Shown: positions 44,253 through 54,317 of the stretch, one piece after another
Position numbering within the stretch: position 1 is the first letter of the stretch
How the letters are laid out: every line of letters starts with the position of its first letter
From: Chitinivibrionales bacterium
Lineage (GTDB): Bacteria > Fibrobacterota > Chitinivibrionia > Chitinivibrionales > WJKA01
Assembly: GCA_014728295.1 (NCBI GenBank)
Contig: WJLW01000015.1
Location: 124,001-188,000 of the forward strand
Direction of reading: 5' to 3'
Length of the DNA: 64,000 bases
Translations under genes and position numbers: made by a program
The notes under the pieces: model-generated
The model's database searches: none
What the model saw: only the letters and a program-made list of their open reading frames with translations
Told to the model about the DNA's origin: nothing

Positions 44253-45929
44253 TTACGACAGCTTACGATATTTAATCCGCGTCGGCGCGGATTCGCTTAT
44301 CCCGAGCCGTTCCTTTCGAGCCGCTTCATATTCAGAATAATTGCCCTCATACCAAATAGCCCGGCTGTCACCTTCAAAAGCAAGGATATGCGTTGCCAGC
44401 CGGTCGAGAAACCAGCGGTCATGCGATACGATGACCGCGCATCCCGCAAAATCAGCAATTCCCTGCTCGAGCGCCTGCAGCGTTTCAACGTCCAGATCGT
44501 TGGTGGGTTCATCGAGCAGCAGCACGTTACCGCCGCTTTTCAGCAGCTTGGCCAGGTGCACGCGATTGCGCTCTCCTCCCGACAGCTCCGCAACCGGCTT
44601 CTGCTGCGCCGCACCCGAAAAGTTGAACTTGCCGACATATGCCCGGCCGTTCACTTCGGTTTTGCCCAGCATGATTTGATCCTGACCGTCACAGATCTCC
44701 TCGAAAACCGATTTGTCATCGTCAAGTATGTCACGCGTCTGGTCAACATAGCTGAGCTGAACGGTCGGACCGATTTTGATCGAGCCGTTGTCCGCCTGTT
44801 CGCGGCCGGTCAGGATGCGCAGCAAGGTTGTCTTGCCCGTTCCATTACCACCGATGACGCCGACAATCCCGGCACGCGGCAACTTGAAGGAGAGATTCTC
44901 GAAGAGCATCCGCTCGCCGTATGCTTTGGTGAGGTTGTCACAATCAATTACTGCATCCCCCAGACGCTCGCCGGCAGGGACAACGATGGCGGCTTTGCGC
45001 AATTTTTCGGGGGTCGCCCGGTTCAGGAGATCTTCGTAAGCATTCAACCGGGCTTTACCTTTGCTTTGTCGTGCCTTTTGCGACAGGCCGATCCAGGCCA
45101 GCTCACGCTTGATGCGCTCCTGACGAACCGATGTTTCTTTTTCTTCCTGCTCGAGACGTTGACTTTTGGATGCAAGCCACCGGCTGTAGTTGCCCTTGAA
45201 GGGGATGCCGTGTGTTCGGTCGATTTCCAGGATCCAGGCAACGACGTTATCGAGAAAGTAGCGATCATGCGTGGTAAGTATGACCGAGCCCTGATACTCT
45301 TGCAGATGCCGCTCCAGCCAGGCTACGCTTTCGGCGTCCAGATGATTGGTCGGCTCATCAAGCAGGAGCAGATCGGGCTTCTCCAGCAACAGTCGACACA
45401 ACGCCACTCGCCTGCGCTCCCCGCCCGACAGATCAGTCACCGGACTGTCCGCCGGCGGAAGGCGCAACGCGTCCATGGCAATTTCAATATGACGGTCGAG
45501 TTCCCATGCGTCAAGCATGTCGATCTTATCCTGCAGTTCGGCCTGCCGATCGAGCAATTTCTGCATCTGATCGTCTTCCATCGGTTCGGCAAATTGCATC
45601 GAGATATCCTCGAACTCCGTCAGCAGGGCGCGCACGTCCTTCAATGCCAATTCAACATTGCCCTTGACATCGAGAGAGTCATCCAACTTCGGCTCCTGCG
45701 GCAGATAGCCCACGGTCCGACCCTTCTCCACCCAGGCTTCGCCGTCGTAATCATTGTCAAGCCCCGACATGATGCGCATAAGGGTGCTCTTGCCGGAGCC
45801 GTTAATGCCGACAATACCAATCTTGGCGCCATAATAGAATGAGAGCGAAATATTACTGAGGACTTCTTTGCGCCCGTAGCACTTGGTCATGCCGGACATG
45901 TAATAAACGAATTTCTGCGGTTCACTCAT
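44253..45929 (-). CDS. ettA: Energy-dependent translational throttle EttA (ABC-F)
   Basis: 558 residues from ATG 45929; the start MSEPQKFVYYMSGMTKCYG is nearly the EttA consensus, so the 84-base extension upstream is excluded. Two ABC domains: Walker A GINGSGKST and GGNGTGKTT; signatures LSGGERRRVALCRLL and LSGGERNRVHLAKLL; Walker B LLLLDEPTNHLD and VLLLDEPTNDLD. The linker and arm segments are present. ABC-F proteins bind the ribosomal E site and tune early elongation to ATP level. No membrane partner is expected. Confidence 0.95.
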   Translation of the reverse strand: MSEPQKFVYYMSGMTKCYGRKEVLSNISLSFYYGAKIGIVGINGSGKSTLMRIMSGLDNDYDGEAWVEKGRTVGYLPQEPKLDDSLDVKGNVELALKDVRALLTEFEDISMQFAEPMEDDQMQKLLDRQAELQDKIDMLDAWELDRHIEIAMDALRLPPADSPVTDLSGGERRRVALCRLLLEKPDLLLLDEPTNHLDAESVAWLERHLQEYQGSVILTTHDRYFLDNVVAWILEIDRTHGIPFKGNYSRWLASKSQRLEQEEKETSVRQERIKRELAWIGLSQKARQSKGKARLNAYEDLLNRATPEKLRKAAIVVPAGERLGDAVIDCDNLTKAYGERMLFENLSFKLPRAGIVGVIGGNGTGKTTLLRILTGREQADNGSIKIGPTVQLSYVDQTRDILDDDKSVFEEICDGQDQIMLGKTEVNGRAYVGKFNFSGAAQQKPVAELSGGERNRVHLAKLLKSGGNVLLLDEPTNDLDVETLQALEQGIADFAGCAVIVSHDRWFLDRLATHILAFEGDSRAIWYEGNYSEYEAARKERLGISESAPTRIKYRKLS

Positions 45930-46066
45930 AGGGAAACAATCTAATTGGAGACAAACTTCTATTTTGCAGTTACCACCCGGAAACCAATTGTTGTAGTGCC
46001 GTATGCGGTCCATAGCAAAATAGATTCATAGCATTGCCGTGCGGAAGAACAGGGGTACGTTTGCGG

Positions 46067-46740
46067 CTACCGGTTCCGGTCAACAATCATCCCCTCGATT
46101 TCAATCGCCTTTGTCGTGAACGCTTCCGTATTCATATTTGTTAAGAATCCCAGGATGCGATAGACAACCGAATCGATACGAAAATTAAATGTGCTCAATG
46201 CCGACTCAAGAGCATCATCCGAATCGTCAAAGCCGTAAATGTCCACAGGCGCGACGCCGGCAGGTGTGTGCTCTTTGATAAAGCGCGATGCCCATTTACC
46301 AATTTGATCATTGGCACAGGCCCAGGCAGTAATACCGGCTTGAGCATGCGCAGCCTCGAAAAGCGGATGTATCCGTTTGCGCAGGATCGCTTCGACGGGA
46401 ATGCGTTGTTTCAGGTGCCGGTTTATGAGCACATCCGCCTCCTCGATGTAGTTCTTCGGCAGTGTTGTACGCCAGGATGCATAAAATGCGTCAGCGATGC
46501 AAAGTCAAATTCACGCGCTACCTGCTCCCCGTAAAATCCCAGTACCTTGGCAGGATTATCGTAAGTAAAGGGCAGAACAACGTTATCGGCAGAAGCGGAA
46601 CAAAAGGTTTCAGCCAGCCCCTTTAAACGGTTTTGCGACCAGCGTGCATTGTGACAGGGCGAGACATACGCGATGTTTCGATGTTGCTTTTCCAGCAGGC
46701 AGCGCGCAACTTTGGATCCACTGGCGGGAGATACGGCCAC
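46067..46740 (-). pseudogene. Frameshifted, 5'-truncated GntR/LacI hybrid regulator
   Basis: Two minus-strand frames give one protein: 46740 to about 46450 encodes VARCLLEKQHRNIAYVSPCH to the middle of the ligand-binding domain, and after a frameshift near 46430-46470 the frame to 46067 encodes AQAGITAWACANDQIG and VDIYGFDDSDDALES up to EIEGMIVDRNR. It matches the intact regulators at 49155 and 50760 in order. The DNA-binding part is gone; the left junction abuts a decayed TolB-like gene. Confidence 0.8.
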
Positions 46741-46789
46741 GGAGCAAAGGCGTACATTTCTCTATGACAAAACAGAATGCAATCGGCGC

Positions 46790-47307
46790 AAGCTTGTGAC
46801 ATCAACCACGGCAACCCAACTCGGGGCGCGCTCACCAATAGCAAACACTGATATTCTGGCATCTCCCCGTTTCAGCCTCGACGGCAAACAAATGGCCTGC
46901 ATGATGACGGCCAACAACAAGACGACCATTCACGTGCTCGATATAAATAAAAATTCCGGCGGATGGAACAGCGTAAAGGAAGCCGAACGCAGCGGAAATT
47001 CATGGGAGCAAAACAACAAACGCAACAACATTGACTGGCCGGCCGAAAACTGGATTTACTATCAAATGCCGAAAGGATCCGTCGTCTGGAATCTAAACAC
47101 CCCATGCGCCACAACGCACGCATCACGTTTCCAAGCTATGGCCGGTACACCCTAAAAATACTAAACGCTGCCGGCAAGACGATGGTCAATTCCACCGGCA
47201 GCGGCGCATCTATTGACCTCAAGCGCCATGTTAATAAAACGGGAATCTATCTCGTTGAAGCAGCTTCAGGTGCAATGATGTACCGGGGGGCGGGTGTCGC
47301 TGATTAA
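46790..47307 (+). pseudogene. Remnant of a TolB-like exoprotein with C-terminal sorting-like domain
   Basis: One frame (about 46790-47154) encodes ASPRFSLDGKQMACMMTANN and WPAENWIYYQMPKGSVVW, a TolB-like beta-propeller blade of the kind found in a Fibrobacterota paralogous family. A frameshift near 47105-47150 leads into YTLKILNAAGKTMVNSTGSG and INKTGIYLVEAASG-like residues, a sorting domain, with stop at 47307. No start codon or signal peptide remains. Confidence 0.6.
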
Positions 47308-47354
47308 GTAGTCGAAAGCCGGAGCCGGCCTGGTACTGCAGTGTTCATAATTTC

Positions 47355-47416
47355 CGGGGATGGACCTGCATTGCACTCGACATTCAGGCGCGCAGCACGT
47401 CCATCCCCGTTTTTTT
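47355..47416 (+). terminator. Strong terminator after the TolB-like remnant
   Basis: CGGGGATGGAC (47355-47365) pairs perfectly with GTCCATCCCCG (47399-47409) and is followed by seven T. It survives although the gene upstream has decayed. Confidence 0.75.
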
Positions 47417-48929
47417 ACCGAACCACAATTCTTCTCTTGTGCGCAAGCTTTGCGTCTATTTCAAGCCCGGCAAGATAGATGCCGCGAGCCAGACCGGCCG
47501 TGGCGAGATCTATCGTTACCTTTCCAGCGGTGCGCCTTTGGCCCGGCACAGTTCGAAGCAACTTACCGTGCGCCGAGTACAGCATGAGATTCACCTTTGA
47601 CACGCCCGGCAACCGATATGTAATAGACAAATGAGAATCACTCGACAGCACTGCCTGCAGATCTTCTCCAAGGTACGCACTGCTCATGCGGCCATCTCCG
47701 GCGCGGGTTGCCGTTTCATTGCACAATTTGTATGCGTCAATAACATAATATTTCAATTCGTCGCCATCCCGTCCGGTAAAGAGGAGGTGGATTTTGCTGC
47801 CGTCGCGCGATTGAAATATCGTGGGGTCCGCATTCTCTTCGTATTTCGGCCCGTTCCAGGGGATGTAATTCAACTCGAGAACGCGCGTCCATGAATTGCT
47901 CAGCGGATCGGTTGACAGATACACATCGAGCCGCCCCCGGCGGGTTCCATGCTTCGATCCGCAAACGATGTGATAACCGTTGAGCGTATGATTGGCGTCA
48001 TGCGGAGAAAGACTGACACAACTGATGCCGTTGGTAAGGTCCTGGCTCAACTTCGTCCAGCTTGACTTCCAGGATTGTCCCGCATCACTTGAATTGGTGA
48101 AATAGGTTCCGGCGTTGAAATTGGTGCGTGTATAGTACATCAGCTCTTGGTAGTCCGGAGAAAGTATCAGCCAGTCGCCATGGGTGTTGCCGTCGTTGCT
48201 GTTGCCCTGAATATCAGCTACCTGCCAGGCGCCGCCCCCGCTGTTGCCATAGTTGTCGGGCGGGACCTTCGTAATGTAGGCATGACAATCCCGCAGGCCC
48301 TGCGCCTCATCCGAAGATGCAAACCAGAGTGTGCCGTCCGGCCATTCGAGCGGGTGGTTCATGCCGCATTGCATGGTTCCCCGATTATCCTGCCAATAGG
48401 ATGATTGCGGAGCCAAAGTGCGTGGCGACCAGGTTTGCCCGTCGTCGGTGGAAACGCGTACGGCACCGTTGGCATTGCTCGGTGGCCCTCCAGCCCAGTA
48501 GTAGGCAAGGAGCGGAGCATTTGGCTCGTTGCGCGGTTGGTATATGACGCCGAAGTCAATTTGAATGTCCGGCTCGATAAAACCGGGTTCCTGCCATTGT
48601 CCGCCGGCCGGCTTGCGGACGAAAAAGGCGCGGTTGTCTCCCTCTGCTTCGCTGATTCCGCCGTTGAAGCCCATAACAATTGTACCTTTATCGGTCTCAT
48701 CAAAACAGCTCGGGTGGACATACTCAATTCGGTCACCGCCGGGCGTACGCGCGGTTGACTGCCCGATGTCGAGGTACTCGCTGCGAATGATTGCATCACG
48801 CCGGATGCCGGCATCACCGTCTTTGCCCGCAGGCTTGGGTCCGTCATTCACTTGAACCCACGAGGGCGCAGCGAGAAGCGGAATTGCGGAAAAAACTACG
48901 ATGAAAAGAAAAGGAATGCTGCGGAACAT
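47415..48929 (-). CDS. Secreted sialidase-fold (BNR) exoprotein with C-terminal sorting-like domain
   Basis: 504 residues from ATG 48929, with AGGAGGA upstream. Residues 1-21 are a signal peptide cleaved before APSWVQ. The middle is a six-bladed BNR/sialidase propeller: Asp-box STDDGQTW, a degenerate second one (SSDAGQSW), MNHPLEWPDGTLWFAS and HLLFTGRDGDELKYYVID are typical. Residues about 425-504 are a sorting-like domain (LMLYSAHGKLLRTVPGQRRT). The substrate may be sialic acid or another glycan. Divergent from regulator 49155. Confidence 0.8.
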   Translation of the reverse strand: MFRSIPFLFIVVFSAIPLLAAPSWVQVNDGPKPAGKDGDAGIRRDAIIRSEYLDIGQSTARTPGGDRIEYVHPSCFDETDKGTIVMGFNGGISEAEGDNRAFFVRKPAGGQWQEPGFIEPDIQIDFGVIYQPRNEPNAPLLAYYWAGGPPSNANGAVRVSTDDGQTWSPRTLAPQSSYWQDNRGTMQCGMNHPLEWPDGTLWFASSDEAQGLRDCHAYITKVPPDNYGNSGGGAWQVADIQGNSNDGNTHGDWLILSPDYQELMYYTRTNFNAGTYFTNSSDAGQSWKSSWTKLSQDLTNGISCVSLSPHDANHTLNGYHIVCGSKHGTRRGRLDVYLSTDPLSNSWTRVLELNYIPWNGPKYEENADPTIFQSRDGSKIHLLFTGRDGDELKYYVIDAYKLCNETATRAGDGRMSSAYLGEDLQAVLSSDSHLSITYRLPGVSKVNLMLYSAHGKLLRTVPGQRRTAGKVTIDLATAGLARGIYLAGLEIDAKLAHKRRIVVR

Positions 48930-49154
48930 AGTTCCTCCTATTGCTGAATGTGAACACAACAACTGCAAATTCCCCAGTGTTCCGGCAATTCGCTTGCGCG
49001 CGCCCGGTAAATCTGGTGCGCCTGAATCGACCGGAATGCGTATTGTTAGTGCAGTCTTGTCCTTAACCTACCTGATTACCACCGGTTTATCGGACGATTT
49101 GTATTCGCATAATTATATTAATATTTTACTTTTTTAATCACCAGGGAAGAAATT

Positions 49155-50753
49155 ATGGCGGCGCAAAGCTATTCGCCGGGCGTAAAAAAGGCGCTCAAAT
49201 ACATTCTCAACCTGATTCTCTCTCGTCCAGGGAACGCTGCAGCTTCATTGCCGTCGTTGCGAGAATTGGCATCACGTGCAGGAGTTTCCTATCCGACGAT
49301 GGTAAAGGCTTCGGCTCGACTCAAGCAATTGCGCATTATCGATGGCGTTGCCGGGCACAACAGCGCCCTTGTCGCCGGAAGCATGAATCGATGCCATGAG
49401 GTGCTCAGTTCGATTACTGCGGACCCTCCCGTTTCAGCCCGGACACAATCAGCCTGGCGAAATGTCGCGGATGCCTTGCGCAAAGACATTCTGACCGGCG
49501 CCTATGCTGCCGATGAATCGCTTCCGTCAATCAAGGAGCTTTCCATTCGCTATGGCGTATCCTATGCCACTTTGAAAAAAGCGGTCGATACCGAATGCGA
49601 CCAGGGCTATCTCACGCGCCAAGGCAGGCGCTACAAACTGCGCCGTGTCATTCGTATCGCAACTCAAAAAAGAGTCGTTCTGGCAGTTTTGGGAAGCCCG
49701 AAAGGGGGGCTGCGGCTCTCTGCAATCAACGAAGACTTTGTTCGCCTGTTGCAGGTGGCCTGCACCCGCTCGGGCTTAGGCCTGCAGATCATCAGCTATG
49801 ATTTTGATCACGAAACGTTGCAACCGCTGGTTATCATGGATGCCCAGGGCAATCCTGCGCCGATCCCGGCCGACGAGGGGGTTTTCGGCTTCATCATGAT
49901 GGTGGTCGCCAACAGCACCTCTTCCACACTCATGATCTCCGAGCTGGCCGCACTTGACAAGCCCGTGGCCGTGATTGACACTTGCGGCGACTGGGATCTG
50001 CCCCGCAATGCCGGGAAACGCACCGTGAAGGTGCTGTCAAATTTGTTATCCGATCGTCCCGGCATCGACGCAGCGCGCTATCTCATCGGTATCGGGCATG
50101 TCAGGGTCGCCTGGATCTCGCCCTTTCACCAGTCGACCTGGTCGCGCAATCGTCTTGCCGGGCTGATCGAAACCTACGCGATCGCCGGATATCCGCGCGC
50201 GGTAAACGCATTTGCGGTTGACAACCCTTCGTCAATCCACGCCTACTTCAGCGGCGATGCGCAGCGAGAGTGTGACATCACGCCGCTCACGGACGCATTT
50301 GCGCGGTGGAAGAAAACTCAGGAACGCGTCTATAGCAATGAAATCGAGCCGCTCTTTCAGCACGAAATCCCCAACATATTGCTGCCGCGAGGATTTTTCA
50401 ACAAGCTGCTCAACCGCCTGTTCGGCCGGGCTCTGGCTTGCCCCGATATCACCGCCTGGGTCGCTGCTAACGACGGTATTGCCGTGTCCGCCAAAGCATT
50501 CCTGGAATCGGAAGGAATGCGAATCCCCAAAGATGTCGCGCTGCTGGGTTTCGACGATTCACCGCTGGCATTACGTCACAATATCACGAGCTATCACTTC
50601 GAGATGTCGGCACTCACCCATCGTGCGCTGAATTTCATCATCGATATCCACTCATTACCCGCGTCAAAAAAGGTGATCGTTGAGAATACAGGCGGGATGA
50701 TAATCGAGCGGTTTTCGACTGGGGGCTTTCATAAGACCAGGCTTTCCGATTGA
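49155..50753 (+). CDS. Transcriptional regulator, two GntR-type DNA-binding domains plus LacI-type sensor
   Basis: 532 residues. Residues about 10-75 and about 95-165 each look like a GntR winged helix (SLPSLRELASRAGVSYPTMV and SLPSIKELSIRYGVSYATLK), so the DNA-binding part is duplicated. From about residue 170 a LacI/periplasmic-binding-like domain follows (VLAVLGSPKGG, VAWISPFHQSTWSRNRLAG, VALLGFDDSPLALRHNITSY). It likely binds a sugar and controls the divergent sialidase gene 225 bases away. Confidence 0.85.
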   Translation: MAAQSYSPGVKKALKYILNLILSRPGNAAASLPSLRELASRAGVSYPTMVKASARLKQLRIIDGVAGHNSALVAGSMNRCHEVLSSITADPPVSARTQSAWRNVADALRKDILTGAYAADESLPSIKELSIRYGVSYATLKKAVDTECDQGYLTRQGRRYKLRRVIRIATQKRVVLAVLGSPKGGLRLSAINEDFVRLLQVACTRSGLGLQIISYDFDHETLQPLVIMDAQGNPAPIPADEGVFGFIMMVVANSTSSTLMISELAALDKPVAVIDTCGDWDLPRNAGKRTVKVLSNLLSDRPGIDAARYLIGIGHVRVAWISPFHQSTWSRNRLAGLIETYAIAGYPRAVNAFAVDNPSSIHAYFSGDAQRECDITPLTDAFARWKKTQERVYSNEIEPLFQHEIPNILLPRGFFNKLLNRLFGRALACPDITAWVAANDGIAVSAKAFLESEGMRIPKDVALLGFDDSPLALRHNITSYHFEMSALTHRALNFIIDIHSLPASKKVIVENTGGMIIERFSTGGFHKTRLSD

Positions 50754-50759
50754 GGTTAT

Positions 50760-52109
50760 TTATTTCGACAAAGAGCGTTCAATAATCATCCCTTCGATCT
50801 CAACCGGTGTGCGTGAACGGGGCAGAAGTCGCGGATCGAGCACGGCATTGACCATGCGCGTCACCACCATGTCAAGATGGAAATTATACGAGGTCAACCT
50901 GTGTTCATGTGCCGCTTCCGAATCGTCAAATCCAATGATTTGGAGTGTGCCGGGAACGGCAATCCCCTTACGCTCCAAATATTGCAGTGCGTTGAGTGCA
51001 ACTGTATCGTTTGCGCACATCCATGCGCTTATCCTTTCATGTGCCAGGGCCTTATCAAAGAGCGTTTCGAGGGATTGCACAAGCATTGCCTGTGGCAAAA
51101 CGCGGCAGGGAAGCTGAAATTCAAAAATGGGGCGCACCGCCCGAACCGCCGTCTCCGGGGCCTGCTGCGACCACCTTTCAAATGCGGCCTGCAAGGAGCG
51201 GGGATCGCAGGTGTCCAGGGCCTGACGCGAATAGAAATCATGAACGGACGGCGGATTGTTGTACGTAAATATCGATACTGAATGGCCTTTGCCGGCCGAC
51301 CGGTAAATTTCATTGAGCCCTTGCAAGCGGTGAATTGACCAGAGCGCCTGGTGAAACGGAGAAATATAGGCAACATGCTTGCAGCCCTTCTCAAGCAGAA
51401 ACCGCGCGGCGTGAGCGCCGATGCGCGCACTGGATGCAACGGTAAAGATGCGCATATTCGGGTGATGCAGGCGGGAGCGCACCTTGACATTGCCGACAGC
51501 ATCACAAATGATCACCGGCTTGTCCTTGACATGCGCAATCCAGCGAAAAATGAAATCATCATCAATCGTGCGTGCGGTAATCAGCAGAATGTAGCCAAGT
51601 ATATCGTCGTCATCCTCAAGTGCGATGAATTCGCTGCTTCCCATCGGCAAAAAACGGCAGCTTCCATGAATGTCCAGTTTTTCGAACGGTTCAACGGTAT
51701 AGGTGCTGCCGTAGCCATAAAATTCAGGCAAAACACCATGCCGGCGACACGTTGTTTCAATGAGATAGGTCGTGTTCTGGCTGCAAATACTCGCTGCAAT
51801 GCTTTTACCCCCAACTGCCGGTGCAAATATTCTGATGCGCGACCGTGAAGGCGCGGAGGCTGTTAGTACCGGTTCATAGCTGCGTTTGTGTCGCTTGAGC
51901 AAGCCCTCACGATAAAGATCATCCAGCACCGCTTTCAAGGTTCTGAAACTCGTTTTGTAGCGAAACCGTAGCTCTTTGTAATACGGCAAGGCTTTTGCAG
52001 GAGGGTACAGACCATTGAGAATATCCTGCTTGAGCCGGTTTTTCAGGTCAGTTGCAGGATAACTTGAATTATGCTGCCCGGATTGCTTTTTCGCTTCTTG
52101 CTGGTTCAT
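50760..52109 (-). CDS. Transcriptional regulator, GntR-type DNA-binding domain plus LacI-type sensor
   Basis: 449 residues from ATG 52109; the upstream frame begins with TTG at 52184. One GntR winged helix (residues about 22-80, LPYYKELRFRYKTSFRTLKA) then a LacI-type sensor with VAYISPFHQALWSIHRLQG, ISAWMCANDTVALNA and QIIGFDDSEAAHEHRLTSYN. It lies tail to tail with regulator 49155 (6 bases apart) and is divergent from the damaged sialidase gene at 52380, which it presumably controls. Confidence 0.85.
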   Translation of the reverse strand: MNQQEAKKQSGQHNSSYPATDLKNRLKQDILNGLYPPAKALPYYKELRFRYKTSFRTLKAVLDDLYREGLLKRHKRSYEPVLTASAPSRSRIRIFAPAVGGKSIAASICSQNTTYLIETTCRRHGVLPEFYGYGSTYTVEPFEKLDIHGSCRFLPMGSSEFIALEDDDDILGYILLITARTIDDDFIFRWIAHVKDKPVIICDAVGNVKVRSRLHHPNMRIFTVASSARIGAHAARFLLEKGCKHVAYISPFHQALWSIHRLQGLNEIYRSAGKGHSVSIFTYNNPPSVHDFYSRQALDTCDPRSLQAAFERWSQQAPETAVRAVRPIFEFQLPCRVLPQAMLVQSLETLFDKALAHERISAWMCANDTVALNALQYLERKGIAVPGTLQIIGFDDSEAAHEHRLTSYNFHLDMVVTRMVNAVLDPRLLPRSRTPVEIEGMIIERSLSK

Positions 52110-52379
52110 AGAAATTGGCCATTTGCCATGCGCAGGATGCAGTATACCTCGATCGGGAAATGCCGGCAAAGGTAACAAAAGCAATTATTTGTTGTATGCA
52201 AAATAGCACATTATTCTCTAAATTGCCATTTAAAGTCTACAGATTCCATCGACATGGCACGCAAGGAGGTCGGTATCATGTCATGACATAAAACAGCTAA
52301 TTAGACGATTAGCTCAAGAATTTTAGAATTTCAGCAAACTTCAGAATTTCAGCAATTCATTCAGACAAAAGGGGAAAAT

Positions 52380-53756
52380 ATGCGCTCAGCATTGATTGTA
52401 TCCGCATTTATTTTTGCACACCTGCTTCAATCCACCTCAACAGCTCAGTCCTAGGTAACAACGAACGACGGCCCGAAATCAAATGACAACGGCAACAAAC
52501 GTGATGCCATTATTTACAGTGAATACATCGACATAAAGGCATCCGGCGCAAAAACATCTGCCGGGGATGCTATCGTGTACACACACCCTTCCTGCGTTGA
52601 CGAGACTAAAGAAGGGACGCTGCTCATTGCCTTTAATGGCGGCATCATTGAAGGTGAAGGCGACAATCAGGTTTTTTTGATTCGAAAACCGAAGGACGGC
52701 GACTGGTCGGAACCGGTTGTTATCGAATCATCCCCCAGTATTGACTTTGGTGTAATCTACCAGCCGCGCTATAACGATAACAACGTCATCATTTGCGGTT
52801 ACTGGTGGCCGGGCGGGTGCTGCAGCAAAGGCGCGTTTCGCACGTCGACCGATGACGGCCAGACCTGGTCGAGCCGCACCGTCTGTCCTTCCTCGAACCT
52901 GTGGGACAGCGGCATCATGACAATGGGTATGAACCACCCGTTGGAGTTTCCCAATGGTGATATCTGGTTTGCAAGTGCAAATATCTTCAGTGATCCCCAG
53001 GCGGATGCCCGTATCGTAAAAGTCCCACAGGACAGCTACACTTCGACATCAGACTGGGAAGCGGTCGACATTGAGGGAAATAACAGCGACAATCACTACA
53101 TGGGTGACTGGCTCGTGCTTGACAGCGACTATCAGAACCTGATGCGCATGTCCCGCGCCAACTTCAACGGGGGTACCTACTACAAAATGTCTACCGACGG
53201 AGGGCAGACATGGGAAAACCAATGGCACAGGATGAACGCCGACCTCTCATGCGGCATCAGCTTTACCAGTCTGGATGCGGAAGATGCGAGCAGGCCGTTG
53301 CATGGGTATCATATCGGAACCGGCTCGTGGCACAGCATCAGGCGTGCCTCGCTTGACGTATTTGTTTCAACCGATCCGGCAGCCAACGAGTGGACCAATG
53401 AGCTGCAATGCAACCGACAGCCTTTGACCGGCGAGAAAATTGAAAATGCCGACCCCACAGTCTTTCAATCCAGAGACGGCACAAAAATTCACCTGGTATT
53501 TACCGGACGGGAAATCCATACTATTCGCCACTATGTCATTGACCCATACAAATTGACCGGTGAGACGCCGACGCATGCAATACGCGATGTCCGTGCCCCA
53601 ATCAAGTCTCAAGGCGCGCCCAACGACGAAATGTACACACTTGACGGCAGACGGATTATGTCGACCGCCCGCAATCATGGTCTGTCACTTGTCATTACCA
53701 GTATCAATGGTGAGAATGGCACGCACATCACCCCCGCGTTGATCTCTAACCGGTAG
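52380..53756 (+). pseudogene. Sialidase-fold exoprotein gene with an amber stop at codon 25
   Basis: ATG 52380 follows AAAAGGGGAAA and starts a signal peptide; TAG at 52452-52454 then stops it, after which the same frame continues to 53756 without a break. The paralogue at 47415 reads A-P-S-W-V-Q-V-N-D-G-P where this one reads A-Q-S-stop-V-T-T-N-D-G-P, so TGG (Trp) became TAG. The rest (HPSCVDETKEGTLLIAFNGG, STDDGQTWSSRT, HLVFTGREIHTIRHYVID) is intact. The C-terminal sorting domain is shorter and divergent. An internal start at 52575 would lack a signal. Confidence 0.85.
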
Positions 53757-54101
53757 GTATATCTCCGGGTGCCTGCAAAGAACCTATCACTACCCAATTA
53801 TGTGTGCAGCGTCAGGATTCTCAGGCGCTGCTTTTTTAAGGCATAATCTTTTTAAGACGTGTGGCCGTCAGGGCTGAAATGCTGAAACACGGCAAACCTT
53901 CGCATGAATAATATGAAGCAGATCGCGTTTATTTGCGAAAACGCATCGTCTGCGTATCATGTACCGACCACTTGTGCGGGTTATCCCTGAATGTGAAGCT
54001 ATTGCAAAACAGTGCTGATTTTTTGCTGCAATGCCACGAAAAAGGCGCATTTGGAACACAATCAAAAATTCTGAACAATGTCAAATTTTCTCGGGACAGT
54101 T
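53757..54101. other. Intergenic region after the damaged sialidase gene
   Basis: Holds the hairpin at 53806-53836; beyond it AT-rich sequence without a recognisable gene. Confidence 0.4.
53806..53836 (+). terminator. Terminator of the damaged sialidase gene
   Basis: GCAGCG (53806-53811) pairs with CGCTGC (53826-53831), followed by TTTTTT. The stem may extend with GTC/GGC wobble pairs. Confidence 0.65.
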
Positions 54102-54317
54102 CTACATCCGGCTACTCTCACGCTCCACAATGCCCCCCTCAGTTTCCCGAAGCACCTCATTTTCCTTGAGCACGTTCAACGCGTTGCTCAAATCCTGCGG
54201 CCTTACGCCGGCCTGCTGCATGAGGTCACGCTGCGGCGGCAGTGGCCTATCTCCCGCCACACAGCGTTGCGGATCGATTGTGCCAGAAATTGCAGCGCCC
54301 TTTGAGTTAGTTCGCAA
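54102..54317 (-). pseudogene. Fragment of a GntR-type winged-helix regulator
   Basis: The minus-strand frame encodes GDRPLPPQRDLMQQAGVRPQ then DLSNALNVLKENEVLRETEGG, the recognition helix and wing of a GntR regulator, and ends at 54102. No ligand-binding part follows and no ribosome site precedes. Likely a relic; a stand-alone small DNA-binding protein cannot be fully excluded. Confidence 0.45.

Noticed and set aside
44388-45842. Long plus-strand open frame (484 codons) opposite ettA
   Set aside because: Antisense to a certain gene, with composition mirroring it and no ribosome site; an artefact of codon use.
52452-52454. Programmed read-through or pyrrolysine coding at the amber codon
   Set aside because: A Trp-to-stop point mutation explains it more simply; no pyrrolysine genes or recoding element visible in the window.
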